NCBI GenBank assembly: GCA_964636985.1 | Contig: CAZWSX010000003.1 | Coordinates: forward strand, 124,001 to 188,000 | DNA length: 64,000 nt | Source of the DNA: CAZWSX01 sp964636985 | GTDB taxonomy: Bacteria; Planctomycetota; Planctomycetia; Pirellulales; Pirellulaceae | Direction of reading: 5' to 3' | Shown here: positions 53,621 to 62,771 of the stretch, in pieces | Position numbering within the stretch: the first letter of the stretch is position 1 | Layout: each line of letters begins with the position of its first letter | Translations under genes and position numbers: made by a program | The notes under the pieces: model-generated | The model's database searches: none | What the model saw: the letters and a program-made list of their open reading frames with translations, nothing else | What the model was told of the DNA's origin: nothing

Positions 53621-54547
53621 CTACGCATCGCCTTTGAACCTGAACGCCGGCTCGCCCGTCAGATCGCTGCTGGCGATCGATGGGCACCAGAATTTCTCGA
53701 CGTGGCCAACCATCTTTCGCGTCGCTTCGAAGTGGCTGATGCCGGGCGGGCGCTCGGGGTTGTACATCGTGTCGGTCATATCACGGACCAGCACGACCCG
53801 TTTGCCAAGCATAGTCATCTGGCGAATGCCGAATGGCCGGCCCAACACGCACATGTTGAGATGGACGCCGCAGAGGATCACGTGGTCGATGCCGCGGGCA
53901 GTCAACAGGTTCCACGTCTCCTGGCCGTTGTCGGTGAGGGCGTCTTCTGGAAAGAGTTCGATCCCTTCGTTTTGCCGCGTCCAAGGGGGTTCGATGGCGC
54001 ACTTCACCTGGCAATCGCAGCCCATGTCGCTGTCGTCGATCGGCAGGACGCCTTCGCGGGCGCCGTCAGTCCAGCACCAGGCGGTGCCCCAACGGGGTGA
54101 ATCGGAAAGGCGAATCGGCGTTTTGGCAAACGGGGCTTCCATGGCCCGCTTGCGCTGCGGCGTATCTTTGTAGAAGTCGACCACGCTGCTGGGAGCATGG
54201 ATGATAAAGCCGCCTCGCTGGCGGACCCGTTTGACCATCGCGTTCATCGGGCCGACGAGTTCGCCGACGCGCCGCTCGGCCGACTTGCACCAGTGGTGAT
54301 CCCACATATCGCAAATGATCAGCGCGGTCTTCTTGAGGTTCCATGTTTCGGCGTACTCGGCAGAACTCTGCTTGCCGGGTGCCTTCGTTCTCAAGTCGTC
54401 GGGCAAGCTGGAGCGCAAGTGCAATTCGACGGGGGAGGCCTTTTCTTCCGACGTCTTATCGTCAGCAGCCAGAGCATTTTGCAGAGTCATCACCGAAAGG
54501 GCTCCTCCAGTCAGCACACTAAAATCGCGTCGCGACAACGAGCTCAT
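53621..54547 (-). CDS. Tat-exported isochorismatase-family cysteine hydrolase
   Basis: A 308-residue protein. MSSLSRRDFSVLTGGALSVMTLQNALA is a twin-arginine signal peptide (SRRDF). The mature domain has the catalytic Asp region ALIICDMWDHHWC and the nucleophile motif GVHLNMCVLGRPFGIRQM, diagnostic of the isochorismatase-like hydrolases. Substrates of this fold include amides and N-carbamoyl compounds; the one here is unknown. ATG 54547 is set by the signal peptide. Confidence 0.85.
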   Translation of the reverse strand: MSSLSRRDFSVLTGGALSVMTLQNALAADDKTSEEKASPVELHLRSSLPDDLRTKAPGKQSSAEYAETWNLKKTALIICDMWDHHWCKSAERRVGELVGPMNAMVKRVRQRGGFIIHAPSSVVDFYKDTPQRKRAMEAPFAKTPIRLSDSPRWGTAWCWTDGAREGVLPIDDSDMGCDCQVKCAIEPPWTRQNEGIELFPEDALTDNGQETWNLLTARGIDHVILCGVHLNMCVLGRPFGIRQMTMLGKRVVLVRDMTDTMYNPERPPGISHFEATRKMVGHVEKFWCPSIASSDLTGEPAFRFKGDA

Positions 54548-54567
54548 ACTGTCCTCGAAGGGAAAGT

Positions 54568-55260
54568 TTATCCGTCGAACACTTGCCATCGCCCATCCAC
54601 TAAACGCTCGTGGGGATGATAGTTGGCTTTGTAGGCCATGTGGCGATTCTCGGCGACGTAGAATCCCAGGTACATTTTCGTTAAGCCGCGCTCGCGGCAC
54701 AACTCGACTTGCTTCAAGATCGAATAGGTCCCCAAGCCAAACGCCTTGAACGACGGATCGTAGTACGTGTAAACGGCGTTGAGTGAGTCGTGGCCCCAAT
54801 CGCTCACCGAGACCGCCACCAGCTTGTTGTCGGCGTAGAAGGCCAACTCGACGGTTCTCGTGCAGCTGTCGACCAGGAAGACCTTGTACGAATCGTGGGT
54901 GATGGCGTCGTCGCGGGCGAGGCCGCGCTCGAACTGATGGCGATTGAACAACTCAATGCGCTCGTCGTCGCCCTTAGGCGCGCCGATCACTGTCCGCAAG
55001 CAAGCGTTCCCTTTCCGAAGGGTTCGCCGCTGTGATTCGTTAGGGCGAAACGCCGTCACGTCGAGGCGGATCGGCTCGCAGGCCTGGCAACCGGGGCACT
55101 GCGTACGATAGAGCAAGTAGCCCATCCGACGATCGCCTTCCGTCAAGCGCCGATCGAACTCGGCAGGCGAAAGGGTTCGCGGGAAGCGAAGCGGTGTCCG
55201 CGCCGTTCGCCCTTCGATGTAAGGGCATGGTCCCGGTTCGTCGAAGACCACAACTTCCAC
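54568..55260 (-). CDS. Aminoacyl-tRNA--protein transferase (Bpt/Ate family)
   Basis: A 230-residue protein with the N-terminal ATE domain Cys motif YRTQCPGCQACEPIRLDV and the C-terminal domain FYADNKLVAVSVSDW, NAVYTYYDP, LGTYSILKQVELCRERG and LGFYVAENRHMAYKANYHPHE. It adds Leu or Arg from charged tRNA to protein N-termini, marking them for ClpS/ClpAP-type degradation. Length and style fit bacterial Bpt. The start is GTG 55260, with an AGGCGG site a few bases upstream. Confidence 0.88.
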   Translation of the reverse strand: MEVVVFDEPGPCPYIEGRTARTPLRFPRTLSPAEFDRRLTEGDRRMGYLLYRTQCPGCQACEPIRLDVTAFRPNESQRRTLRKGNACLRTVIGAPKGDDERIELFNRHQFERGLARDDAITHDSYKVFLVDSCTRTVELAFYADNKLVAVSVSDWGHDSLNAVYTYYDPSFKAFGLGTYSILKQVELCRERGLTKMYLGFYVAENRHMAYKANYHPHERLVDGRWQVFDG

Positions 55261-55388
55261 GGTGCGACCGCCTACAGAAGAACGAGACCGAAACAGCGAT
55301 GCTGGACAACTGTTATTCTCGACGTTGCCTAGTTCGAAACAAGTGGTTGAAATGAGGCGGCGCCCGTTTCCGTCCTGGAGTTTCTCCC

Positions 55389-55871
55389 TTGAGTGAGCCG
55401 CAAATCCGCATCTTTCGCCATGGGGACGAGGTGGCGATTGCCGAAATCTTCCCCCGCGCGATTCACGAAATCGCTTCGCAGGTGTATTCGCCGGAGCAGT
55501 GCCTGGCGTGGTCGTCGCGCGAGCCCCATTACGAACGCTGGAAGATCCGCTGCGAATTCAAGCGGCCGTTTGTGGCCGAGATAGATGGGAAAATTGCCGG
55601 GTTCCTGGAGTTGGATACCAACGGCCACATCGACTGTGCCTACATCAACCCCGATTTCCAGCGGCGCGGCATTATGAGCCAATTGGTGAGGCACGCCGTC
55701 CAAACTTGCTTCGCGATGAAGGTCGATCGCGTGTTCGTGGAGGCCTCGATCTGCGCGCGGCCGATGTTCGAGAAGGCCGGGTTCACCGTGGTTCACGATA
55801 ACGTGGTGACGGTGAAGGGGATTTCGCTCGTCAACTACATTATGGAGCGGGTGCGGCAGCCGGATGAGTGA
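55389..55871 (+). CDS. GNAT-family N-acetyltransferase
   Basis: A 160-residue GNAT protein. The acetyl-CoA loop is NPDFQRRGIMSQLV, and EKAGFTVVHDN is the usual GNAT end. The start is TTG 55389 with TGGAG 8 bases upstream; no closer ATG or GTG exists in frame. Substrate unknown. It diverges from the transferase gene at 55260. Confidence 0.88.
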   Translation: MSEPQIRIFRHGDEVAIAEIFPRAIHEIASQVYSPEQCLAWSSREPHYERWKIRCEFKRPFVAEIDGKIAGFLELDTNGHIDCAYINPDFQRRGIMSQLVRHAVQTCFAMKVDRVFVEASICARPMFEKAGFTVVHDNVVTVKGISLVNYIMERVRQPDE

Positions 55872-56010
55872 AGTGGTGTGACTCTCCAGCGTCGCACAAG
55901 GTGGACTTTGAATACAAAGGTCGGTTAGAGATTGTCGAAGCCCAGGGCCGACGGCGCGGCAGACCTCAGCCGGGTCGTCAGGCCCCGGTTAGGAGATGCA
56001 AGAAGATCTC

Positions 56011-56139
56011 AAGGCCCGACGGGCCGGCAGATTAGGTTAAACCCAATTTCTGTCGGCCCGTCGGGCCTTGAATATTCTTATGCTCGAATACCGGCGGCTT
56101 ACGCCGCCGGCTAAGATCTATCGGCCCTTCGGGCCTTTT
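56011..56139. repeat. GGCCCGTCGGGCC palindromic repeat cluster
   Basis: A 21-base stem (56011-56031 with 56049-56069, one mismatch) closes a 17-base loop that can itself pair partly. A CCGGCGGC-TTAC-GCCGCCGG hairpin (56091-56110) and a CGGCCC-TTC-GGGCC hairpin followed by TTTTT (56122-56139) come next; the last could act as a plus-strand terminator for the GNAT gene. Confidence 0.8.
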
Positions 56140-56190
56140 TGATGCGAAGCACTGAGTTTCAAAACAACGCCAGTGTTTGCCTGCAATTCA

Positions 56191-56215
56191 CACTGGCGTC
56201 TTTTGGACGCCAGTG
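56191..56215. repeat. CACTGGCGTC-family palindromic repeat between convergent genes
   Basis: CACTGGCGTC-TTTTG-GACGCCAGTG, identical in arms and loop to the copy at 30256-30280. A half-copy in inverted orientation (AACGCCAGTG, 56166-56175) precedes it. It lies just before the beta-propeller gene's stop. Confidence 0.85.
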
Positions 56216-56235
56216 CCACTCTTTGGAGGTAGGTT

Positions 56236-58545
56236 CTAGTTCTGCGAAGCCGAGATCGAGAACAAGTGGTCCTTGTTGCAGATGATGAGCTTGCCGTTGG
56301 CGAAAATGGGTGAGGTGTAAACCGAATTGCCCATGTTCAGTTCGGCGATCGGATCGTGCTGCTCGGCACTCACTTCGAAGATGACGATGTCGCCGTCTTC
56401 GTCGCCGACGAAAACCTTGTCGCCGAGGATGAGGGGCGAACCCCACGAGGCAGCCAGCATGTCGTAGTTCCAGTTCACTTTGCCCGTCTTGGCGTCGATG
56501 CACCAGAACAGGCCGCTAAAGTCGGCGACGAAAACCATGCCTTTGTCCGCGGCCGGCGTGCCGATCGAGCGGTGGAACTGGTTGCGGAACTCGGCCTGAT
56601 CCTTTTCGTCTTCCTTGAGCGGCACTTCCTGATTGTCGAGCTTCCAAACAACGCCCGAATTAGGATTCGGCACGGCGACTTCGCCATTGGACTCGACCAC
56701 GGCTTGGACGCGCTTGTGCGGAATCGCCTTGGTGGGATCGTCACGTTTGACGGCGAGTTCTTCACTGATGTCGCCACGCTTCGTTGGGTCGATGCACCAG
56801 AAGATACCGATCCCTTCGCCGTGTTCGGGGTCTTGCCCGGTCGCGAAGTAAACGAGACCGTCGTACACGATGGGCGTGCTGATGATGTCGTTCCGAGTTC
56901 CGCGGCCGCCGAGTTCCAGCAGCGCCATTTTGGGATTGGCATCGAACTGCCACAGCAATTCTTTTTCGGCGCCGATCTTGTAGCTGTAGAGCCAGGCATC
57001 GCCGCCGCCGAACAGCACTTGCGGGACGCCATCGATCACCGCGCAGGTGGGCGACGACCATTGTCCGTGCAAGATGTTCCCGCCCGGCGAGTTGTCGGTC
57101 CAGTAAATTTCGCCCGTGTGCTTGTTCATGCAGATGAAGCTGGGAGCTTCGGGCGATGGAATCGTCTTGTGGTCTTCGTGAACGCCGTTGGACGAATTCA
57201 CATACAGGAAATCACCCCAGGTGGTGATCGAGCAGCTGCACATGTTGTGCTGGGAGGTTCCCATCGTCTTCATCATGTCGAGCGTCCAGACGGTATCGGC
57301 CTCGTCGAGATCGTCGGGCGTAATGACCTTGAAGACTTGGAAGCGCGTCCCGGCGAGCATAATGCGAACTTCGCGATCCTTGCCGTCGACTTTCCCTTTG
57401 ACGACCCAGGCCTTGCCCGCATCCTTCACTTCGACAGCTGGCTCGGTGAGGGCAAAACCCGCTTTAGCCATGAGGGGATCCAACTTCTCGGGCCACTTGG
57501 CGGCGTCGAGTTCGGTCACCGCGGGAGCGACCTGGTCCTTGATTGGGTCTTCGTTCTTCATGATGTCGAACAAGCGGCCGCGCTCACCTTTGAGCGGCCC
57601 ATCGTCTTCGCCGTCACGGAAGCCTTCGGTATCGAGGCACTTCACTTCGCCGCGGCTGGTGACGTACCAAACGCGATCCCCTTCAACGATCGCCGAGCAG
57701 CAAATGCCCATGAGGGGCCAATCGTGCACGCGGCCGGTGGGAAGCTTTTCGCTGCTGTCTTGCCAGAGGAACTCACCGTCGGCCTCGTTGAACGCAATCA
57801 TGCAACCCAGGTCAACCTCAGCGGGATAACGCTTCAAGTAACCGGCCGTGTTATTCGTGCCGACGAAGATCTTTCCGTCCCCAACCACCGGATTGCCGTA
57901 GGTTTGGCTTCCCAGGTTCGCGACGAACTCAACGTTCTTGGCGCTGTCCTTTTTCCACTTACCGGTCTTGCGATCGAAATCACCAACGGCGAAGTCGGTG
58001 GGAATCTGCGATTCGCTCACCGCGTGCACAACCGCATTGCGCATCGGCGAACCGCCCCATTGATTCCAATTGCCTGACGGGAGTTGGGGATTGCCGTGTG
58101 CATCGACGGGCCCGTGGTATTTGGGACCTGCGACATCCGTTGCGGCGACCTTTTGCTCGGACGTCGGCTTGGCGGGCACCGACGTTTCCTGAGCGGGTTG
58201 TGCCTTTGTCTCAGGAGTTGGGCCTTCGGCACCCTTATCGCTGTCGCCAGCTTCGGCCGCTTTCTTCGCCTCGTGCTCCTCGAGCGCCTTGTCGGCGGCC
58301 TCGGCAGCCTTCGTTTCAGTGTCGTCGGACTTCGTGCGAGGCGACTCCGATTCGGCCGCCTTAGGCGAGGCGGCGTCGGTGGTGACACTCTTAGCCGACG
58401 TCGTTTTTGGGGCAGGGGGGCCGGGTGGGGGAGCGCCTGGCGGAGTCGGCCCGGGGCATCCCAGCGACATCGCCGCGGCTACGGCCATCGCGATCGCTAG
58501 TCCGCCGCGAAGAGCCATTGCTCCTTGGGAGAGTTTTTTGGACAT
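56236..58545 (-). CDS. Secreted PQQ-like beta-propeller lipoprotein
   Basis: A 769-residue protein. A signal peptide ends in a lipobox (MSLGC, about residue 30). A Pro/Ala/Lys/Glu-rich linker of about 110 residues precedes repeated blades with GNPVVGDGKIFVGTNN, VYDGLVYFATG and WGSPLILGDKVFVGDEDG, the BamB/PQQ-repeat pattern. Planctomycetes carry many such propellers of unknown role. No dehydrogenase-type PQQ ligands were checked. It is followed on the same strand by no other gene before the GNAT gene converges. Confidence 0.85.
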   Translation of the reverse strand: MSKKLSQGAMALRGGLAIAMAVAAAMSLGCPGPTPPGAPPPGPPAPKTTSAKSVTTDAASPKAAESESPRTKSDDTETKAAEAADKALEEHEAKKAAEAGDSDKGAEGPTPETKAQPAQETSVPAKPTSEQKVAATDVAGPKYHGPVDAHGNPQLPSGNWNQWGGSPMRNAVVHAVSESQIPTDFAVGDFDRKTGKWKKDSAKNVEFVANLGSQTYGNPVVGDGKIFVGTNNTAGYLKRYPAEVDLGCMIAFNEADGEFLWQDSSEKLPTGRVHDWPLMGICCSAIVEGDRVWYVTSRGEVKCLDTEGFRDGEDDGPLKGERGRLFDIMKNEDPIKDQVAPAVTELDAAKWPEKLDPLMAKAGFALTEPAVEVKDAGKAWVVKGKVDGKDREVRIMLAGTRFQVFKVITPDDLDEADTVWTLDMMKTMGTSQHNMCSCSITTWGDFLYVNSSNGVHEDHKTIPSPEAPSFICMNKHTGEIYWTDNSPGGNILHGQWSSPTCAVIDGVPQVLFGGGDAWLYSYKIGAEKELLWQFDANPKMALLELGGRGTRNDIISTPIVYDGLVYFATGQDPEHGEGIGIFWCIDPTKRGDISEELAVKRDDPTKAIPHKRVQAVVESNGEVAVPNPNSGVVWKLDNQEVPLKEDEKDQAEFRNQFHRSIGTPAADKGMVFVADFSGLFWCIDAKTGKVNWNYDMLAASWGSPLILGDKVFVGDEDGDIVIFEVSAEQHDPIAELNMGNSVYTSPIFANGKLIICNKDHLFSISASQN

Positions 58546-58634
58546 GGTCTATATTCCTTACCCGAATCTGGATTGGTTGTGGTTGAGGCCGGTGAAGGCG
58601 AGGTTATTCGTTAGGGCTATTCGTTGGAGACTGG

Positions 58635-60905
58635 CTATTCGTTGGGCACTACTGAGACGTTGTCGATGCTGATTTCGGCGTTGGTGGCGTCGCCGTACAA
58701 ACCGGGCGCGCCTTGCTTCACAGGAAGCTCGTCTTCCATCTCGAGACTCCACTCCTTGGGCTCTTCTTCGCCGCGCTTCCATACCTTCCCTTGTACGAGC
58801 GCTTTGTCGCCGACGTTCGATACCTTGAGCTTGAACGTGTACCAAACGTTGGCTTCCATCGTGAAAGGTTCCACGGCTCGCGTTCGATGATCGTGCGAAT
58901 CCCAGGTCGTGATCATGATTTGCTTGGCAACGCCTTCCACGGCCAGCTTGTAGCCTTGGCCGATCAAGCCCATCACCGGCAGCTTGTTGTCTTGCAACGA
59001 ACCGCGGAGATCGGCTTGGATGGTGTAGTCGTGCAGATCGGATTGGCCGAAGAAGCAGCGGCTGCGCGTTCCGCGAGGAATCGTGGTCACCTTGACGAGT
59101 ACCGTCGAGCCATCGACCTTGCCTACGCGGTGGCGATAGCGAACGCCCACCCACGTCGCAGGAGCATCCTTCAAACCTTCAAAGTCAAACTTCCAAGGCA
59201 GAGGTGGGACCACGCGAACGCGAGCCTTTGTCGCGACGTCGCCGACTTTGGCGGTGACCGTAACACGTTCGTGGCTGGCATCGGCATTGGCCGTCAACGT
59301 TCCATCGGCGACCTTGGCCGGCCCCTCCACGTCGAACTTGGCATCGGCGACTTCCTTCAAAAATCGCCCTTCGGCGTCGTATGTACGGACCACCAGCTTG
59401 CGCTCGTCGCCGGGGCGAAGCATCAGTTCCGCCGGCACGACTTGCACTTGGGCCACCGGAGCGTCTTTGCTGCCAGATTCTTCTGTCGCCACCTTGGGAC
59501 GTTCGGTAACGCCTTGCGTTTTCGACTTGTCCTGGAAGCAGTACAGGGCCGCTGTGGTCTGGATGTACAGCTTGCCGTGCGAGATCACGGGCGAGGCCCA
59601 GCACTCAGGGGACACCCGCTCCTTGGAAACAGGATCAACGTACTTGGGGAAGTCGCCCATCGTCTTGCCACGGACTGTCTTCTTCACGCCTTCCTTGTCG
59701 TCCGGCGTGAGAATGTGCCAGCGGCCGTTCTTTTCCATGTAGTAGATCTTTCCGTCCGCGTAGAGCGGCGTGCTGTGACAGATGGTTCCCAGGTTGACCT
59801 TCTTGCCAATCTGCTCGCCTGTTTTGGCATCGAGCACGAACATCTTGCCGGCGTCCCCAAAGCAATACAGCCGGCCGTCGAGCGCGAGGATCGAAGCCTT
59901 GCCTGTGTCGATTTCGTTGATGCGCCATAGTTCCCGCTTGGCGGGGTCTGCCGTGAGCGAGCCGTCGATCGCGACCACTGCTCCGACTTTGGTTCCCGTG
60001 GGATTCTCTTCGTTGTGCCCCATGTAAACCGTTTCGCCAACAACGGTGGGCGAAAGGTTCAGACCGCGGCGCGACAACAGGAAATCCCAAACTTGCTTGC
60101 CGGTGCGAGGTTGGAACGCATAGACATATCCGTCGCCCGAGCCAGTCAGCAACAACTGTTGGCCACCAAACACCGCGAGCGTTGGACCGCTATAGATAGT
60201 GTCTTCGGGACGAACCCGCGTGCTGGCAAACCAACGGACGTCGCCTGTCTTCTTGTCGAAGCACAACAAGCGATGGGCCGGGAGTGCCAGGTCGTCCCAA
60301 CTCACATAGACGCCACCGAGGATGACCGTGTCTTCGAACACAACCGGAAGATTCGTGCGGCCACCGTACGTGGTGACCAAACCGAATCGCTCGTGCAGGG
60401 GGATCGCCCACTTGGTCTTGCCGCTCTCGCCGTCGATGCATTGGAACAAGCCGCAGACACCGAGTGCGAAAACATCGCCCGACTCGGGATCGCCGACAAC
60501 GCTCGACCAACCCACGCGGGTATCGGGAACGTCGCTCGACCAAACGTTAAAGCGATTGGCCCAGAGTTTTTCACCGGTCTCCGCATTCAAGCAGAGGACC
60601 TGCTCGCTTTCGTTGTGCGAACCTGGTTCAGCCCGCACGAGCGTGTAGAGCTTGCCGTTCATGATGACAGGCGTGCTGCGTCCGGCAGCTTCCTCGCTCT
60701 TCCAGAGCAAGTTGCTTCCCTCGCCGCCGGCGGGATTGATGGTGTCGGGCAACCCCGTTTCGCGCGAGATGCTGTTGCCTTCTGGTCCGCGCCAATAAGG
60801 CCAGTCGAGCGGATCGGCGGCCGCGACAATGCTTGTCGCGACAATACACGTTGAAACGAGCAATGCGATGCACGCACAGCGACGGAGGCAAGCGAGGTAG
60901 GTCAT
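58635..60905 (-). CDS. Secreted PQQ-like beta-propeller protein with C-terminal beta-sandwich
   Basis: A 756-residue protein. A signal peptide (to about residue 29, ending VAAADPLDWPYWRGPEG) is followed by seven to eight BamB/PQQ-type blades (WPYWRGPEGN, VYMGHNEENPTG, YYMEKNGRWHIL). An Ig-like bacterial domain lies near 530-590, and residues about 600-756 look like a concanavalin-type domain (DLHDYTIQADLRGSLQDN). ATG 60905 is set by the signal peptide. It ends 90 bases before the next propeller gene starts, so the two are probably co-transcribed. Confidence 0.85.
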   Translation of the reverse strand: MTYLACLRRCACIALLVSTCIVATSIVAAADPLDWPYWRGPEGNSISRETGLPDTINPAGGEGSNLLWKSEEAAGRSTPVIMNGKLYTLVRAEPGSHNESEQVLCLNAETGEKLWANRFNVWSSDVPDTRVGWSSVVGDPESGDVFALGVCGLFQCIDGESGKTKWAIPLHERFGLVTTYGGRTNLPVVFEDTVILGGVYVSWDDLALPAHRLLCFDKKTGDVRWFASTRVRPEDTIYSGPTLAVFGGQQLLLTGSGDGYVYAFQPRTGKQVWDFLLSRRGLNLSPTVVGETVYMGHNEENPTGTKVGAVVAIDGSLTADPAKRELWRINEIDTGKASILALDGRLYCFGDAGKMFVLDAKTGEQIGKKVNLGTICHSTPLYADGKIYYMEKNGRWHILTPDDKEGVKKTVRGKTMGDFPKYVDPVSKERVSPECWASPVISHGKLYIQTTAALYCFQDKSKTQGVTERPKVATEESGSKDAPVAQVQVVPAELMLRPGDERKLVVRTYDAEGRFLKEVADAKFDVEGPAKVADGTLTANADASHERVTVTAKVGDVATKARVRVVPPLPWKFDFEGLKDAPATWVGVRYRHRVGKVDGSTVLVKVTTIPRGTRSRCFFGQSDLHDYTIQADLRGSLQDNKLPVMGLIGQGYKLAVEGVAKQIMITTWDSHDHRTRAVEPFTMEANVWYTFKLKVSNVGDKALVQGKVWKRGEEEPKEWSLEMEDELPVKQGAPGLYGDATNAEISIDNVSVVPNE

Positions 60906-61736
60906 GAGAGGACGCTCTGATGCGAGAGTACAGATTGGAGGTGGGTACGAAAACCGGATCTCAAGCAAAGCGTGCTGGAGGTTCTGGCACATCGAAGGAG
61001 CCAACGAACTATTCTGCGTGAAGCAGCACGGGTTACGCGATCCAAACGCTGCAATGAAGTCTAGTCCCTGGGACGAATTCACCTTCATTTTGTGCGTGGG
61101 ACAACGTCCAGGGTACCATCAATGGGAGGGGGTTAACAGCACGTAATGTCTAGGCAAAACGTGAAAACATTCTCCAGAACGTCAGAGCATCCTCAGGCGA
61201 GCTGAACTGCGGAAAACCGTGGCCGTACCAGACCACCAACCGCGGTGGCTGACTGGGGAAATCTTGCAGGCGATTTGGACCTCTAGTCGCCCTCAAAGTC
61301 ACCCTGGACTCCGCCCGTGCCACGCGCGGAAAAGTCTACGCAACAGTCGTTCTAAACCATTGCTGAGAAATTGTTTCCGTCAATTCAAGGCGTTCGAGCG
61401 TCGTCGTCGATACGCATAGTGTTACCCGTCGTCTGGAGCCGCGTCGTTGCGTGGTTCGAGACGGACGGGTCAAGAACCGGAGCGGACAATTTTCGGGCCA
61501 AGGAATGGCCTGACCGGTTCCAACGATACCCTGCGACGGCCCACGAAGCCGTCCACCGAGTGGTCTTGCCGGCAAGATGCGATTTGCGTTTGTGAACCAC
61601 GTTCCGCAAGGAGCGAGTTCACAAGCGGCGCGATGGCGAGGCCGATGAATTTCCGTCAGGCACTTGCCCCGGAATCGCAGCGACTGCTCGAAGGGTGCGT
61701 TGGCGTCAGTTCCATCGAATTAGGAGACGTGGCTTC
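60906..61736. other. Long intergenic region upstream of the cysteine-rich gene
   Basis: About 830 bases with no convincing gene on either strand, and no palindrome family seen elsewhere in the window. It carries the divergent promoters of the propeller operon and the cysteine-rich protein. Such length is unusual beside the tight spacing elsewhere, so an unannotated RNA gene is possible but not supported by anything seen. Confidence 0.4.
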
Positions 61737-62702
61737 ATGAAATGGAACCTGGTACTTTCCCTGGTAATCGGATTGAGCATTAGTTCGCAAAGCTTCGGTT
61801 TTGAACTGCTCGACCGGATGCTGGGCGCGAACGGCTGCGGCTGTTCGACATCGTGTTGTGAATCGAAGCCAGCTTGTGCTTCGAGCTGCCCGAGCGGATG
61901 CGCTTCGGCAGCCCCGGCTTGCTCGTCGCCATGCGGCCCAGCTTGCCATTCGCCTTGCGGGTCGGCTTGTGAGCCGACCTGTGCCGCCGATCCTTGCGGT
62001 TCGGCCTGCGGCACACCTGCTTGTGGCTCGGCCTGCGGTTCGCCTTGCGACCCGACCTGCGCCGCTGTTTGCAAGCCGCGTTGCGCCCCGAAGTGCGGTT
62101 CGTTGCTTGGTGGTTTGCTCGGTCGTAAGTGCTGCAAGCCTTGCTGCCGCCAGCCGCTGTGCTTCAAGCCGTTCCTGAAGGTCCCTTGCTGCCGTAAGAG
62201 CTGCTGCGATCCTTGCGGATCGAGCTGCTGCAGCTCGCCTTGCGGCAGCTGCTGCTCGGCTCCTGCTTGCGGCTGTGGCTCGCACTGCGGTTCGGCTTGC
62301 GAACCGACCTGCGCTGCCGACCCCTGTGGCTCGGCTTGCGGTTCGGCTTGCGAACCTACCTGCGAAGCCGCTTGCAAGCCTGCTTGCCACAAGCCCTGCT
62401 GTGGCCCGGGCCTCCTGCAAAAGCTGTTCGGCTCGCGCCGATGCTGCAAGCCTGCCTGCCATAGCTGCAGCAGCTGCAACTCGTGCGAACCGACCTGCGA
62501 AGCCGGTAGCTGCGGTGGTTGCAACGCTTGCGAACCGAGCTGCGGAATCATCAACAGCTCGGCTCCTGTGAGCATGCCCGCCGTTGCCCCGACGCCTGCC
62601 GCTGAATCGGCTCCGATGCCGCCAGCTCCGGTTGTCGATCCTTCGGCTTTCATCCCAGCTAACCGCCGGGTCGTTCAAGCCAGCGCTCGCTTGGTTCGCT
62701 AA
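61737..62702 (+). CDS. Secreted cysteine-rich repeat protein
   Basis: A 321-residue protein. A signal peptide (residues about 1-21, LVLSLVIGLSISSQSFG) leads to a mature region with about 61 cysteines, 19 percent of all residues. Short units such as CGSACEPTCAADPCGSAC recur; the pattern CxxxC with Gly, Ser, Ala, Pro and Thr spacers dominates, with a basic GRKCCKPCC segment in the middle. The C-terminus is Pro/Ala-rich. Planctomycetes have cysteine-rich proteinaceous walls, so this may be a disulphide-crosslinked envelope component. AGGAG lies 10 bases before the ATG; a strong terminator follows. Confidence 0.85.
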   Translation: MKWNLVLSLVIGLSISSQSFGFELLDRMLGANGCGCSTSCCESKPACASSCPSGCASAAPACSSPCGPACHSPCGSACEPTCAADPCGSACGTPACGSACGSPCDPTCAAVCKPRCAPKCGSLLGGLLGRKCCKPCCRQPLCFKPFLKVPCCRKSCCDPCGSSCCSSPCGSCCSAPACGCGSHCGSACEPTCAADPCGSACGSACEPTCEAACKPACHKPCCGPGLLQKLFGSRRCCKPACHSCSSCNSCEPTCEAGSCGGCNACEPSCGIINSSAPVSMPAVAPTPAAESAPMPPAPVVDPSAFIPANRRVVQASARLVR

Positions 62703-62732
62703 GCAAGACTGGACCTAAGAGACTCCGACGAG

Positions 62733-62771
62733 AAGGGCCGCCGGGCTTAACTGCCCGGCGGCCCTTACTTT
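62733..62771 (+). terminator. Rho-independent terminator after the cysteine-rich gene
   Basis: A perfect 14-base stem, AAGGGCCGCCGGGC (62733-62746) with GCCCGGCGGCCCTT (62753-62766), closes a TTAACT loop and is followed by ACTTTTT. Confidence 0.93.

Noticed and set aside
61706..62678. Long reading frames on the minus strand opposite the cysteine-rich gene
   Set aside because: They mirror the repeated Cys codons (giving Gln/Ala- or Ala/Arg-rich sequence) and have no signal or domain; the plus strand has a signal peptide, ribosome binding site and terminator.
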